From Planctomycetota bacterium (GTDB taxonomy: Bacteria; Planctomycetota; UBA1135; JADKAF01): DNA of 64,000 nucleotides. The notes under the pieces were generated by a model. The model saw only the letters and a program-made list of their open reading frames with translations. It searched no databases and was not told the DNA's origin. The stretch is from contig JADKAF010000001.1 of the NCBI GenBank assembly GCA_016719295.1, positions 5,828,001 to 5,892,000 of the forward strand, read 5' to 3'. Below are positions 18,982-26,788 of this stretch, piece by piece (the stretch's first letter is position 1; every line of letters starts with the position of its first letter). Position numbers and translations under genes: made by a program.

Positions 18982-19425
18982 ATGCCGCGACCTATCCTCG
19001 ACACGGGAGTTCTCGTGGAGCTCGCGCAGAGGAACGCATTCGCGATCCTCTCCGCGCTGGCTTCGGATCTGCCGTGCCTCGTGCCGGACGAGGTCGATGC
19101 GGAGCTGTGCAAGGGCAGGGACCGGTATCCCTCGCAGTTCGAGCTCTATCAGGCCGCGATCCGCAACGGCCTCCTGGCTGTCGTCGCCTTCGAGCTGGGA
19201 AGCGTGGAGCACGGGCACTTCCTGAGCCTACGTAACCAGCGCACCAGCCCGCACCGGAATCGCGGGGAGGACGCATGCATCGCCCTAGCGCTTGCGATGG
19301 CCGACAGCCACGTGTACTTGATCGATCACCGAGCGCAGCGACGCGCCAGCTCTCTGCTGCCAGCACGAGTGCGAACCCTGTCGGACCTCCCCGGCTGGCC
19401 GCCTTCAGGGGCGGCAACTTCGTGA
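18982..19425 (+). CDS. PIN-like domain protein
   Basis: The product is 147 residues. It starts MPRPILDTGVLVELAQRNAF, placing an Asp at residue 7 on the first beta strand as in PIN nucleases. It continues with LVPDEVDAEL, an acidic helix (NRGEDACIALALA) and YLIDHRA near the C-terminus, which fits a PIN active site of three or four acidic residues. PIN proteins are mostly RNases and common toxins, but similar small PIN-like proteins paired with ImmA/IrrE-type genes also occur. The start lies 11 bases after the upstream stop, so co-transcription is likely. It belongs to the module embedded within the BREX operon. Activity is inferred from motif placement only. Confidence 0.7.
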   Translation: MPRPILDTGVLVELAQRNAFAILSALASDLPCLVPDEVDAELCKGRDRYPSQFELYQAAIRNGLLAVVAFELGSVEHGHFLSLRNQRTSPHRNRGEDACIALALAMADSHVYLIDHRAQRRASSLLPARVRTLSDLPGWPPSGAATS

Positions 19426-19797
19426 CGTTGGAGTGTCCGGCTAGGGACAGCGTGCCGTCGAGCTAGACGATCGCCTCGGGAACCGTCGTGAAGGTGCGCT
19501 CGCGCTCCTGCAGGTCCCTGCGGATATCCCCGTTGAGCTCCGAGCCGGGGGAGCGATCTAGCTTTCGCAGCGCTTCCGCGGAAGCGGCAAGAACTGCCCA
19601 CGGCTGTGGATCTGCGCGGTCTGGGAGATCCGCCCGAGGGTGGCAATGCGCACGCGATGCGAGCTAGCCCCGATATCCAAGCTGGTTCTGTCCCAGAGTC
19701 GGCGCTATCAATCGCATCTCGCGGCGTGACCAAGTTGTCCTCGTGGTCGAGGTCCTTGCAGCACCTGCGCCCCCTCGACACAGTAGGGCGCCTAGCC
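19426..19797. other. intergenic region upstream of brxD
   Basis: This is 372 bases without a supported gene. On the minus strand, two overlapping frames read like protein C-termini: one ends at TAG 19463-19465 with about 45 plausible codons, the other ends at 19558. Neither has a start nor a recognisable domain. They may be remnants of an older gene. The brxD frame itself stays open upstream to 19606, but the BrxD-like sequence only begins at ATG 19798. Confidence 0.5.
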
Positions 19798-21114
19798 ATG
19801 GTCAGCCCCCAACGACGCGCAGAGATCCTCGACGCCCTCCGCCGCGGCACCGTTCCCGCGCACAGCCTCGACGCATTCGCCGTCGGGCTGGAGCGCTTCG
19901 AGCGCGCGCTCGACGAGGAGTTGAAGGCCGCCGCCGCCCGCCGAGGTCAGTTCAAAGCCGTGCGCGGCGACTACGGCTGCGGGAAGACTTTCCTCGCGCG
20001 CTGGCTCGAGGAGCGCGCGCGGAAGGCGGGCTTCGCCAGCGCGGAGGTGCAGATCTCGGAGACCGAGACGCCGCTGCACCGGATAGAGACGGTGTATCGG
20101 CGGCTGATGGAGAGCTTGGCGACCTCCGAGGAGCCGCGCGGGGCGTTCCGCGCGATCGTCGATGGATGGTTCTATCGGCTCGAAGAGGACGTGCTCGCGT
20201 CGGGTGAGGTGGAAGGGAACGATGCGGACGCGCTGCTCCGGCGCACCGGCGAGCTCATGGAGCAGCGCCTGCAGCCGATCGCCGCGCGGGCGCCGCTCTT
20301 CGCTGCGGCGCTGCGCACGTACCGCGAGGCCCTCGCGTCGAACGACACGCCGGTGGCCGAGGGCTTAATCGCCTGGATCTCCGGCCAGCCGAACGTCGCT
20401 GCGCATGCGAAGCGGCAGGCGGGGATCAAAGGCGAGATCGATCACTTCGGCGCGGCGAGCTTCTTGGAAGGGCTCTTGCTCGTGCTGCGCGACGCGGGGT
20501 TCCCCGGACTGCTGCTCGTGCTCGACGAGGTGGAGACGCTGCAGCGCGTGCGCAGCGATGTGCGCGACAAGGGGCTGAACGCGCTGCGCCAGCTCCTCGA
20601 CGACATCGACGCAGGTCGTTTCCCCGGGCTCTATCTGGTGATCACCGGGACGCCGGCTTTCTTCGACGGGCCGCAAGGGATCCAGCGCCTGGCACCTCTC
20701 GCGCAGCGCTTGCACACCGACTTCGACACCGACCCCAAGTTCGACAACCCGCGGAGTCCCCAGATCCGCCTGCGGCCCTTCGACTTCGACTCGCTGGTTG
20801 CAGTGGGGCGGCGCGTGCGCGAGCTCTACGCCGCGGGCTCCTCCGCCGGGGAGCGCGTGTTGCGCCTGGTCGACGACTCCTACCTCGAAGAGCTCGCGCG
20901 TGCGGTGAGCGGCAAGCTCGGCGGCAAGGTCGGCGTGGCGCCCCGGATCTTCTTGAAGAAGCTAGTCGGCGACGTGCTGGACCGCGTGGATCAGTTCGAG
21001 GACTTCGATCCGCGGCGCGACTATCGCCTGACGCTCCGGCGTGAAGAGCTCTCCGAGGTCGAGCGCAATCTGTCTCCCGCCGAGAACGTGGACCAGATCG
21101 AGCTCGACCTGTGA
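19798..21114 (+). CDS. brxD: BREX system ATP-binding protein BrxD
   Basis: The product is 438 residues, the usual BrxD length. It begins MVSPQRRAEILDALRRGTVP, has a Walker A RGDYGCGKTFLAR near residue 56 and a Walker B LLLVLDEVET near 237, with ITGTPAFFDG downstream. This is the AAA-type ATPase (DUF2791-like) found with a helicase in BREX types 2 and 3. The role is presumed to be ATP-driven loading or remodelling with BrxHI. The stop overlaps the brxHI GTG start (GTGA), so the two are translationally coupled, as in other type 2 loci. The 5' neighbour is the HTH/peptidase and PIN-like pair rather than pglZ directly. Confidence 0.9.
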   Translation: MVSPQRRAEILDALRRGTVPAHSLDAFAVGLERFERALDEELKAAAARRGQFKAVRGDYGCGKTFLARWLEERARKAGFASAEVQISETETPLHRIETVYRRLMESLATSEEPRGAFRAIVDGWFYRLEEDVLASGEVEGNDADALLRRTGELMEQRLQPIAARAPLFAAALRTYREALASNDTPVAEGLIAWISGQPNVAAHAKRQAGIKGEIDHFGAASFLEGLLLVLRDAGFPGLLLVLDEVETLQRVRSDVRDKGLNALRQLLDDIDAGRFPGLYLVITGTPAFFDGPQGIQRLAPLAQRLHTDFDTDPKFDNPRSPQIRLRPFDFDSLVAVGRRVRELYAAGSSAGERVLRLVDDSYLEELARAVSGKLGGKVGVAPRIFLKKLVGDVLDRVDQFEDFDPRRDYRLTLRREELSEVERNLSPAENVDQIELDL

Positions 21115-23210
21115 GCGCTTTCGATCGGCTGCATCCCGCACTCCGCTACCACATCGTCAACTCGCTCGGCTGGCGCGAGCTCCGCCCGCTGCAGGAGCTC
21201 TCGATCGAGCCGTTGCTCGCCGGCGAGCATGCGTTGCTCTTGGCCCCTACGGCGGGCGGGAAGACCGAGTCGGCGATCTTCCCGCTCTTCTCGCGCGTGC
21301 TCGAGGAGCGCTGGTCGCCGCTCAGCATCCTCTACCTCTGCCCGCTGAAGGCGCTGCTCAACAACCTGGAGGAACGCCTCGGCTCCTACGGCCGCCTGCT
21401 CGGATTGCGCGTCGGGCTCTGGCACGGCGACATCGGCGCGGGCGAGAAGAAGCGCTTCCTCGCGGAACCCCCCGATCTCCTGCTGACGACTCCCGAGTCG
21501 CTCGAGGTGCTCTTGCTCTCGGTGCGTGCGCAGAAGAGCGACTTCCTCCGCTCCCTCCGCGCCGTCGTGGTCGACGAGATCCACGCCTTCGCCGGCGACG
21601 ACCGCGGCTGGCACGTGCTCTCGCTCCTGGACCGCGTCTGCGCGAAGAACGATCGCGAGATCCAGCGCATCGGCCTCTCCGCGACGCTGGGGAACCCCGT
21701 GGAGCTGCTGCGCTGGTTCGTGCCCGCGTCCGACCGAGGTCGCCGCGTGATCGCGCCGCCCGCTCCGCCGCGGGGCGACGCCGACGTGCAGCTCGACTAC
21801 GTGGGTTCGCTCGAGAATGCTTCCCTCGTTCTCTCGCGCCTCCACCGCGGCGAGAAGCGCCTCGTCTTCGTCGACAGTCGCTCCAAGGTCGAGTCGCTCG
21901 CCGCGTTGCTCCGCGCGCGCGAGATCGACAACTACGTCTCGCACTCCTCGCTCGGCCTCGACGAGCGCCGACGCGCCGAGGAGGCCTTCGCGAACGCGAC
22001 CGACGCGGTCATCGTCGCCACCAGCACGCTCGAGCTCGGCATCGATGTTGGCAACCTGGATCGCGTCGTGCAGATCGACGCTCCCTCCACGGTGGCCTCG
22101 TTCCTCCAACGCCTCGGCCGCACTGGGCGCCGCGATGGCGCGCGTCGCAACTGCCTCTTCCTCGCCACGGAAGAGGAGAAGCTGCTGCAGGCCGCGGCGC
22201 TGCTCCATCTCTGGGAGCAGGGCTTCGTCGAGCCAATCGTCCCGCCGGCCGAGCCTTGGCACGTCTTCGCCCAGCAGCTCCTTGCGCTCGTGCTGCAGGA
22301 GCGTTCCCTCCCGCGCCACGAGTGGAAGCGCTGGATCGGTCGTGTCCCCGCCTTCGCTGCGTTCCCCGACGAGGAGATAGAGGCCCTCCTCGCACATCTC
22401 ATCGCGGAGGCTTACCTCGTCGAGGACGATCGCGGCCTCGCGATCGGACCCGCTAGCGAGGCGCGCTTCGGGAAGCGCAACTACTTGGACCTCTACTCCG
22501 TCTTCGACAGCCCGCCGCTCTTCACCGTGTTCCACGGCCGCCAGGAACTCGGTCTGGTCCACGAGTCGACCTTCGCCGCCGGCGCCTCGACGGAAGCGCG
22601 CGTCCTGTTGCTCGCCGGCAAGAGCTGGCAGGTGAATCACTTGGACTTCGCGCGCCGCCTCGCTTACGTCGAGCCCTGCCAGCTCCCGGGCAAGTCGAAG
22701 TGGCGCGGAACACCGGCGCCGCTCTCCTTCGCGCTCTGCCAGGGGATGCTCACCGTCCTCGCGGGAGATGAGATCTCGCCGCGTTGGTCGCAACGCGCGC
22801 GCGAAGCGCTTGCACGTCTGCGGACCGAGTACCCGCACGCAGCCGTGGGGCGTACGACGTGGTTCCCGAGCGCCGACGACGGGCGCTGGGAGACGTGGGC
22901 CGGCGGTCGCGCGAATCAGCAGCTCGCCGCTTGGGTCGAGCGCGAGACGGGGGCCAAGTGTCGCGCGGACAACACCGCGGTCCTCGTGGCGCGGCCCGTA
23001 CCGCTCGTGGAGCTGCTGCGCGCGAATCGCGGGGCTACCCTCGTGCTCGAACCGCCTCCTGTCGGCCCGCTCGAGCGCGAGCAACTCAAGTTCGGGGAGC
23101 TGCTCGGCGAGGGGGTGCTGCGGCGGGAACTCGGGGCGCGGGCGTGTGATGCGGTGGGAGTGGAGTGGGTGCTCGGTGCGGAGACGCGGGTCGTTGGCCC
23201 CGGAGCCTAG
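21111..23210 (+). CDS. brxHI: BREX DEAD/DEAH-box helicase BrxHI
   Basis: The product is 699 residues and a superfamily 2 helicase. It has a Q-motif-like RPLQELSIEP, motif I APTAGGKTES near residue 45, motif II DEIH near 154, motif III SAT near 190 and motif VI QRLGRTGRRDGAR near 332. A large C-terminal extension resembles Lhr-type helicases. This composition and its coupling to brxD identify BrxHI of BREX type 2. The GTG start at 21111 overlaps the brxD stop. The protein is expected to translocate on DNA during phage recognition or exclusion. The 3' end is G-rich on the coding strand. Confidence 0.92.
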   Translation: MSAFDRLHPALRYHIVNSLGWRELRPLQELSIEPLLAGEHALLLAPTAGGKTESAIFPLFSRVLEERWSPLSILYLCPLKALLNNLEERLGSYGRLLGLRVGLWHGDIGAGEKKRFLAEPPDLLLTTPESLEVLLLSVRAQKSDFLRSLRAVVVDEIHAFAGDDRGWHVLSLLDRVCAKNDREIQRIGLSATLGNPVELLRWFVPASDRGRRVIAPPAPPRGDADVQLDYVGSLENASLVLSRLHRGEKRLVFVDSRSKVESLAALLRAREIDNYVSHSSLGLDERRRAEEAFANATDAVIVATSTLELGIDVGNLDRVVQIDAPSTVASFLQRLGRTGRRDGARRNCLFLATEEEKLLQAAALLHLWEQGFVEPIVPPAEPWHVFAQQLLALVLQERSLPRHEWKRWIGRVPAFAAFPDEEIEALLAHLIAEAYLVEDDRGLAIGPASEARFGKRNYLDLYSVFDSPPLFTVFHGRQELGLVHESTFAAGASTEARVLLLAGKSWQVNHLDFARRLAYVEPCQLPGKSKWRGTPAPLSFALCQGMLTVLAGDEISPRWSQRAREALARLRTEYPHAAVGRTTWFPSADDGRWETWAGGRANQQLAAWVERETGAKCRADNTAVLVARPVPLVELLRANRGATLVLEPPPVGPLEREQLKFGELLGEGVLRRELGARACDAVGVEWVLGAETRVVGPGA

Positions 23211-23257
23211 GAGCTCGAGCAAGCCCTGCGACCGACCAAGCGGAGCGCCTTCCGCGC

Positions 23258-24112
23258 ATGGACCACAAGAAGCAGCGCGAACTTGATTGGGCAGGGTTCC
23301 TCGTGCGCGACGAGCGCACGGGACCAATCGAGATCCTCGCCGCTACCGAGCGACCCGACATCCTGTTGCGCGATCAGGTCTCGGGGGAGGAGATCGGCCT
23401 CGAAGTCACGGAGGTCTTGCAGGAGAACGATGGCGAGGATCGCTGGTTGTTGTACCGGCTAGGGTTGGGGCTCCAAGACGTGCTGAGGAGGTCCGTTGGA
23501 CCTTCTGGCGAGATTGACATCTGCCCCGAGCGCATTCCTGGCGATCTACTCGAGATCAAAGCCTGGCTCCGGGGGTTCGCCCGGTGGCTCGATGGCGTTC
23601 TCCGTGATCGCCCGACAAGGAGGCTCGAGAAGCAGTTTCCGGATCCGGATGACGCTGTCTGGGCCCGCTGCAGCTTGAAGACGTATTCCTTCCTCGGCGC
23701 CGGACTGGATCGCATGCGCCGAGCTCAAGAACGGATCGAATGGCACGAGCGCTATCGTTGGCTACGCATCACCCACCTCGAAGCGCACGACAAGTTCGAA
23801 GACTGGCGCATCTTCTCGACCTGGCGTTCCGTGGTTTTCGATGCGCGCTACTCGGCAGGCATCGACGCCGTGATCGAAGAGCGCATCCGCGCGAAGATCG
23901 ACAAGGAGTACGACTATCCCGGGCGCCTCTGGCTACTTCTGCACAGCCCCTTCCGCGACGGTCCCAGTGAGCAGTTGAATGCGCGCATCTCCGCTCTCGA
24001 GGGTATCGAACGTTTCGAGCAGATCTGGCTCCTCCAGATCCCCCTGAATACCCTCGACATCGCTCGCCCGCCCTTTGAGCTACGACTCCTCTACGGCGGA
24101 GAGATGCGTTGA
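23258..24112 (+). CDS. hypothetical protein with nuclease-like beta core
   Basis: The product is 284 residues and of no family I recognise. Residues 25-50 contain ERPDILLRDQ, then GEEIGLEVTEVL. A PD... strand followed by a strand carrying E-x-T resembles the catalytic hairpin of PD-(D/E)XK nucleases, with Thr replacing the Lys. The rest is rich in aromatic residues and Arg (for example SLKTYSFLGAG, RLWLLLHSPF). The frame is open further upstream to 23165, but ATG 23258 gives a cleaner N-terminus. It is the last + strand gene of the defence island, 47 bases after brxHI, and ends 11 bases from a convergent gene. A BREX accessory effector is possible. Function is unproven. Confidence 0.6.
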   Translation: MDHKKQRELDWAGFLVRDERTGPIEILAATERPDILLRDQVSGEEIGLEVTEVLQENDGEDRWLLYRLGLGLQDVLRRSVGPSGEIDICPERIPGDLLEIKAWLRGFARWLDGVLRDRPTRRLEKQFPDPDDAVWARCSLKTYSFLGAGLDRMRRAQERIEWHERYRWLRITHLEAHDKFEDWRIFSTWRSVVFDARYSAGIDAVIEERIRAKIDKEYDYPGRLWLLLHSPFRDGPSEQLNARISALEGIERFEQIWLLQIPLNTLDIARPPFELRLLYGGEMR

Positions 24113-24123
24113 CACGCTCACCC

Positions 24124-24894
24124 CTACCGCAGAACCACCGCGGGCACGAGCGCCACGAACCAGCTCGCGAGCGAGCCGAGGAGGAAGTACTCGGTCACGT
24201 GATCGATCTCCTGAGCTCCTTCCTCGGCGGTGGCTGTGCGCGCGGCTTGGAGCTCGGGGAAGCGGACGAGGCTCTTCGCGGAGACGACGAGGGCGGCGGC
24301 GGTGGGCTCGCCCGCGAGGGCGAAGCCGAAGATGAGCCAGCGCTCGAGCATGCCGATGGTGCGGCCGCCGCGGAGGCGCTTCGCGGAGCGGTCGATCTGG
24401 GTGCCGCTCGCGCGGAGGATGGCGCGGATGAGCGCGTTCGCGGGAGCGGCGAGGAGAGCGAGGATGCCGAGGACGGCGATGAGGGCTTCGGCGTTCGTCG
24501 CTTGGAAGAGGGGCAGGGGATGTCCTTCGAGCGCGCGCAGGAGCCAGCGCGGGGGACGGCACGGAGCGAGAGGAGCGAGCAGCGCGAGGGCGAGGAGGAG
24601 TAAGAGGAAGACGGCGATGGCGCGCGAGGCGCGGCGCTCCTCGTTCCGCACGTCGGAGGGCGGGGCGCTCTCCCGGCGCACGAAGAGCCAGGTCGCGATG
24701 CCCGCGAGGGCGAGCAGGGCGTAGGCGCAGGCGCTCCAGCGACCCCCGGAGAGGGTGACGAGAGCGAGGAGCGGTAGGCCGCTCGCGAGGAGGCCGCGGG
24801 CGATGTGGCGTCGGTCGCGCGGTGTGCCCGAGAGGCCCCCTGCGATGAAGTCCGCGCTGCCGAGAGCGAGGAGTGCCAGGCCGAGGGCGATCAT
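24124..24894 (-). CDS. multi-pass membrane protein paired with SatD-like gene
   Basis: The product is 256 residues with about six hydrophobic segments: MIALGLALLALGSADFIAGG at the start, LLASGLPLLALVTL, ACAYALLALAGIATWLF, AIAVFLLLLLALALLAPLAP, ALIAVLGILALLAAP and a final LGSLASWFVALVPAVVL. The central loop GGRTIGMLERWLIFGFALAG is conserved-looking. The start ATG 24894 overlaps the stop of the upstream SatD-like gene (ATGA), so the two form an operon. Membrane partners next to SatD homologues are seen in other bacteria, but no transport function can be assigned from sequence. Confidence 0.7.
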   Translation of the reverse strand: MIALGLALLALGSADFIAGGLSGTPRDRRHIARGLLASGLPLLALVTLSGGRWSACAYALLALAGIATWLFVRRESAPPSDVRNEERRASRAIAVFLLLLLALALLAPLAPCRPPRWLLRALEGHPLPLFQATNAEALIAVLGILALLAAPANALIRAILRASGTQIDRSAKRLRGGRTIGMLERWLIFGFALAGEPTAAALVVSAKSLVRFPELQAARTATAEEGAQEIDHVTEYFLLGSLASWFVALVPAVVLR

Positions 24895-25613
24895 CGGCGT
24901 TTCCCTTGCTTGCGTGCGCTCGATGCCGACGTCGGCGCCGTCGGCGCCGGTGCCTTCTCCTGGGCCGTCGCCGCCGTGTTCGCGAGACCATCGAATGCCC
25001 GATACGCCGCGCGCAGCGCATCGATGCCGCGCCGGTACTTCCGCCGCGTGATCGCCGCGGGATCGAGGTCGAGCTGTTGGGCGATCTCGGTCTGGGTGAG
25101 GCCTTCCTCCAAGCCGCGCAGGATGGCGAGGTCGGTCGCGTCGAGCGCGGCGACGAGGCGGTCGCGCAGGCAGAGCCAGGCTTCCATGGCCGCGGAGAGC
25201 ACGGGTTCGTCGGAGGCGAAGGCGAGGCGGCGGAAGGGGCGCTTCTCCTGCTCGAGCTCGGCGACGCGCTCGATGGCGGCGCGCGCGGTCCACCAGGCGC
25301 TCCCGCTCTGGGCGAGGGGGCCGCGCTCGGGGGCGTAGCCCTCGATCTCGCCGTGGCCGAGGCCGAGGCGCACGGGCAGCGAGCCGGCGAGGCGAAGCTC
25401 GACGCGGAGGGCGACGCGCAGCGCGGTGCCGAGGTCGCGGAAGGCGCCCTGGAACTCGTCGCCGATGGTGACCTGGAGGGGCTGGTAGGTGCTCTCCGGC
25501 GAGGCGGCGGAGCCGGCCCAGTTCAGGGCGGCGTCCAGGTCGCGGAGCAGCTTGGGCTGGTTCTTCCGGAGGCGCGAGGCGATCACGTCGCCGAGGACGG
25601 TGAAGTAGGGCAT
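24891..25613 (-). CDS. SatD family protein
   Basis: The product is about 240 residues. It begins MPYFTVLGDVIASR, the hallmark N-terminus of SatD-family proteins, with TIGDEFQGAF and LRLGLGHGEIEGY downstream in the same domain. The C-terminal part (LDATDLAILRGLEEGLTQ, then TEIAQQLDLDPAAITRRK) is a helix-turn-helix like that of LuxR or sigma region 4, so the protein may bind DNA. The tail is Ala/Pro/Thr-rich and disordered. ATG 25625 is an alternative start adding four residues. The gene is divergent from the purine nucleoside phosphorylase gene. SatD was named in streptococcal acid tolerance; the biochemical role is unclear. Confidence 0.75.
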   Translation of the reverse strand: MPYFTVLGDVIASRLRKNQPKLLRDLDAALNWAGSAASPESTYQPLQVTIGDEFQGAFRDLGTALRVALRVELRLAGSLPVRLGLGHGEIEGYAPERGPLAQSGSAWWTARAAIERVAELEQEKRPFRRLAFASDEPVLSAAMEAWLCLRDRLVAALDATDLAILRGLEEGLTQTEIAQQLDLDPAAITRRKYRRGIDALRAAYRAFDGLANTAATAQEKAPAPTAPTSASSARKQGKRR

Positions 25614-25882
25614 GGGGGCTCGCATTGCCGCTAAGGATCAATCGGAGGTTGGATTGATCTCTGGAGGCAATATTGCGGCGGATTGTTGATCGGCGTCAAT
25701 CTCGGGCGCGAAGACGGCGCTCGCCGCGCCTTTGCCCTCCCGCCCCGCGCTGGGTATACAGAGCCGTTCGTGTGCCGCGGAGCCCCGCGGCGCCGCGCTT
25801 CGCGTCGCACCGCGCCGATCCGCATCGCGTCGCGCCCGACTCGACCGTTCGCCCCTCCTCCGCCCGCCCCCGGAGCTCCGCC

Positions 25883-26701
25883 TTGACCGCCTACGACCAA
25901 GCCGCCGCCGCCGCCGCCCACCTCCGTTCTCGCGGCGTCGAGGGCGCGACCCTCGGCGTGATCCTCGGCAGCGGGCTCGGGATGTTCGCCGAGCGGGTGC
26001 AGGACCCGGTCGTCGTGAGCTACAGGGAGATCCCGCACTGGCCGGTGCCGACCGTGGTCGGGCACGAGGGGCAGCTGCTCTGCGGCACGGTGGGTGGGGT
26101 GCGGGTGATCTGCCTGCAGGGGCGCGCGCACTACTACGAAGGGCATCCGATGGAGCGCGTGGTGTTCCCGACGCGCGTGCTCGGCTTGCTCGGGGTGAAG
26201 ACGCTGCTCGTGACGAACGCGGCGGGCGGGATGAACCCGGGGTTCGCACCGGGCGATCTCATGATCGTGACGGACCACGTCAACCTGATGGGTGTCAACC
26301 CGCTGCGCGGCGAGCACGACGAGCGCTTCGGGCCGCGCTTCGCGGACATGACGCACGCCTACGACCGCCAGGTGCAGGAGCTCATCATCCAGACGAGCTT
26401 CCAGCTCGCGGTGAGCGCCGTGCGCGGCGTCTACGCGGCGGTGGCGGGGCCGAGCTACGAGACGCCGGCGGAGATCCGCATGCTGCGCACCATCGGCGCC
26501 GACGCGGTGGGGATGTCCACCGTGCCCGAGGTGATCGCGGCGCGGCAGATGAAGATCCGCATCGGCGCGATCTCGGTGATCACGAACGCGGCCGCGGGGG
26601 TGACCGGCGAGCCGCTGAGCCACGACGAGGTGACCGCGACCTCGAAGCGGGTGGGGAAGAAGTTCTCGGATCTGATCGAAGCCGTGATCCCGAAGCTCTG
26701 A
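25883..26701 (+). CDS. purine-nucleoside phosphorylase (class I, PNP/MTAP family)
   Basis: The product is 272 residues and catalyses phosphorolysis of purine nucleosides to base and ribose-1-phosphate (salvage). It has phosphate-binding VILGSGLG near residue 28, GHEGQL, QGRAHYYEGH, then NAAGGMNP and VAGPSYETPAEIRMLR. The segment GADAVGMSTVPEVIAAR is the trimeric PNP signature, and ISVITNAAAG near the end supplies the purine-site Asn. The start is taken as TTG 25883 because GGAG lies seven bases upstream and the product then has the family length; no ATG is available there, and the open frame to the left encodes low-complexity sequence. Confidence 0.92.
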   Translation: MTAYDQAAAAAAHLRSRGVEGATLGVILGSGLGMFAERVQDPVVVSYREIPHWPVPTVVGHEGQLLCGTVGGVRVICLQGRAHYYEGHPMERVVFPTRVLGLLGVKTLLVTNAAGGMNPGFAPGDLMIVTDHVNLMGVNPLRGEHDERFGPRFADMTHAYDRQVQELIIQTSFQLAVSAVRGVYAAVAGPSYETPAEIRMLRTIGADAVGMSTVPEVIAARQMKIRIGAISVITNAAAGVTGEPLSHDEVTATSKRVGKKFSDLIEAVIPKL

Positions 26702-26726
26702 GCGGCGCGGCGCGGCGCGGCGCGGT
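26702..26726. repeat. short tandem repeat of GCGGC pentamers
   Basis: Five near-identical 5-bp units (GCGGC four times, then GCGGT) follow the PNP stop codon directly. This is a small simple repeat in the intergenic gap, with no hairpin terminator visible. Confidence 0.8.
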
Positions 26727-26788
26727 GCCAATCGGCGTCGATCGGCTCGGACGGGCACTGCGGCGGAGCGAAGGGGAGGAGAAGCGAG

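Noticed and set aside
19463..19707. small gene on the minus strand between the PIN-like gene and brxD
   Set aside because: Two overlapping frames read like protein C-termini, but neither has a start codon, a ribosome site or a recognisable domain.
1..24112. defence island carried on a prophage or integrative element
   Set aside because: No integrase, attachment-site repeat, tRNA gene or phage structural gene was found at either visible edge. The left edge is outside the window, so this remains open.
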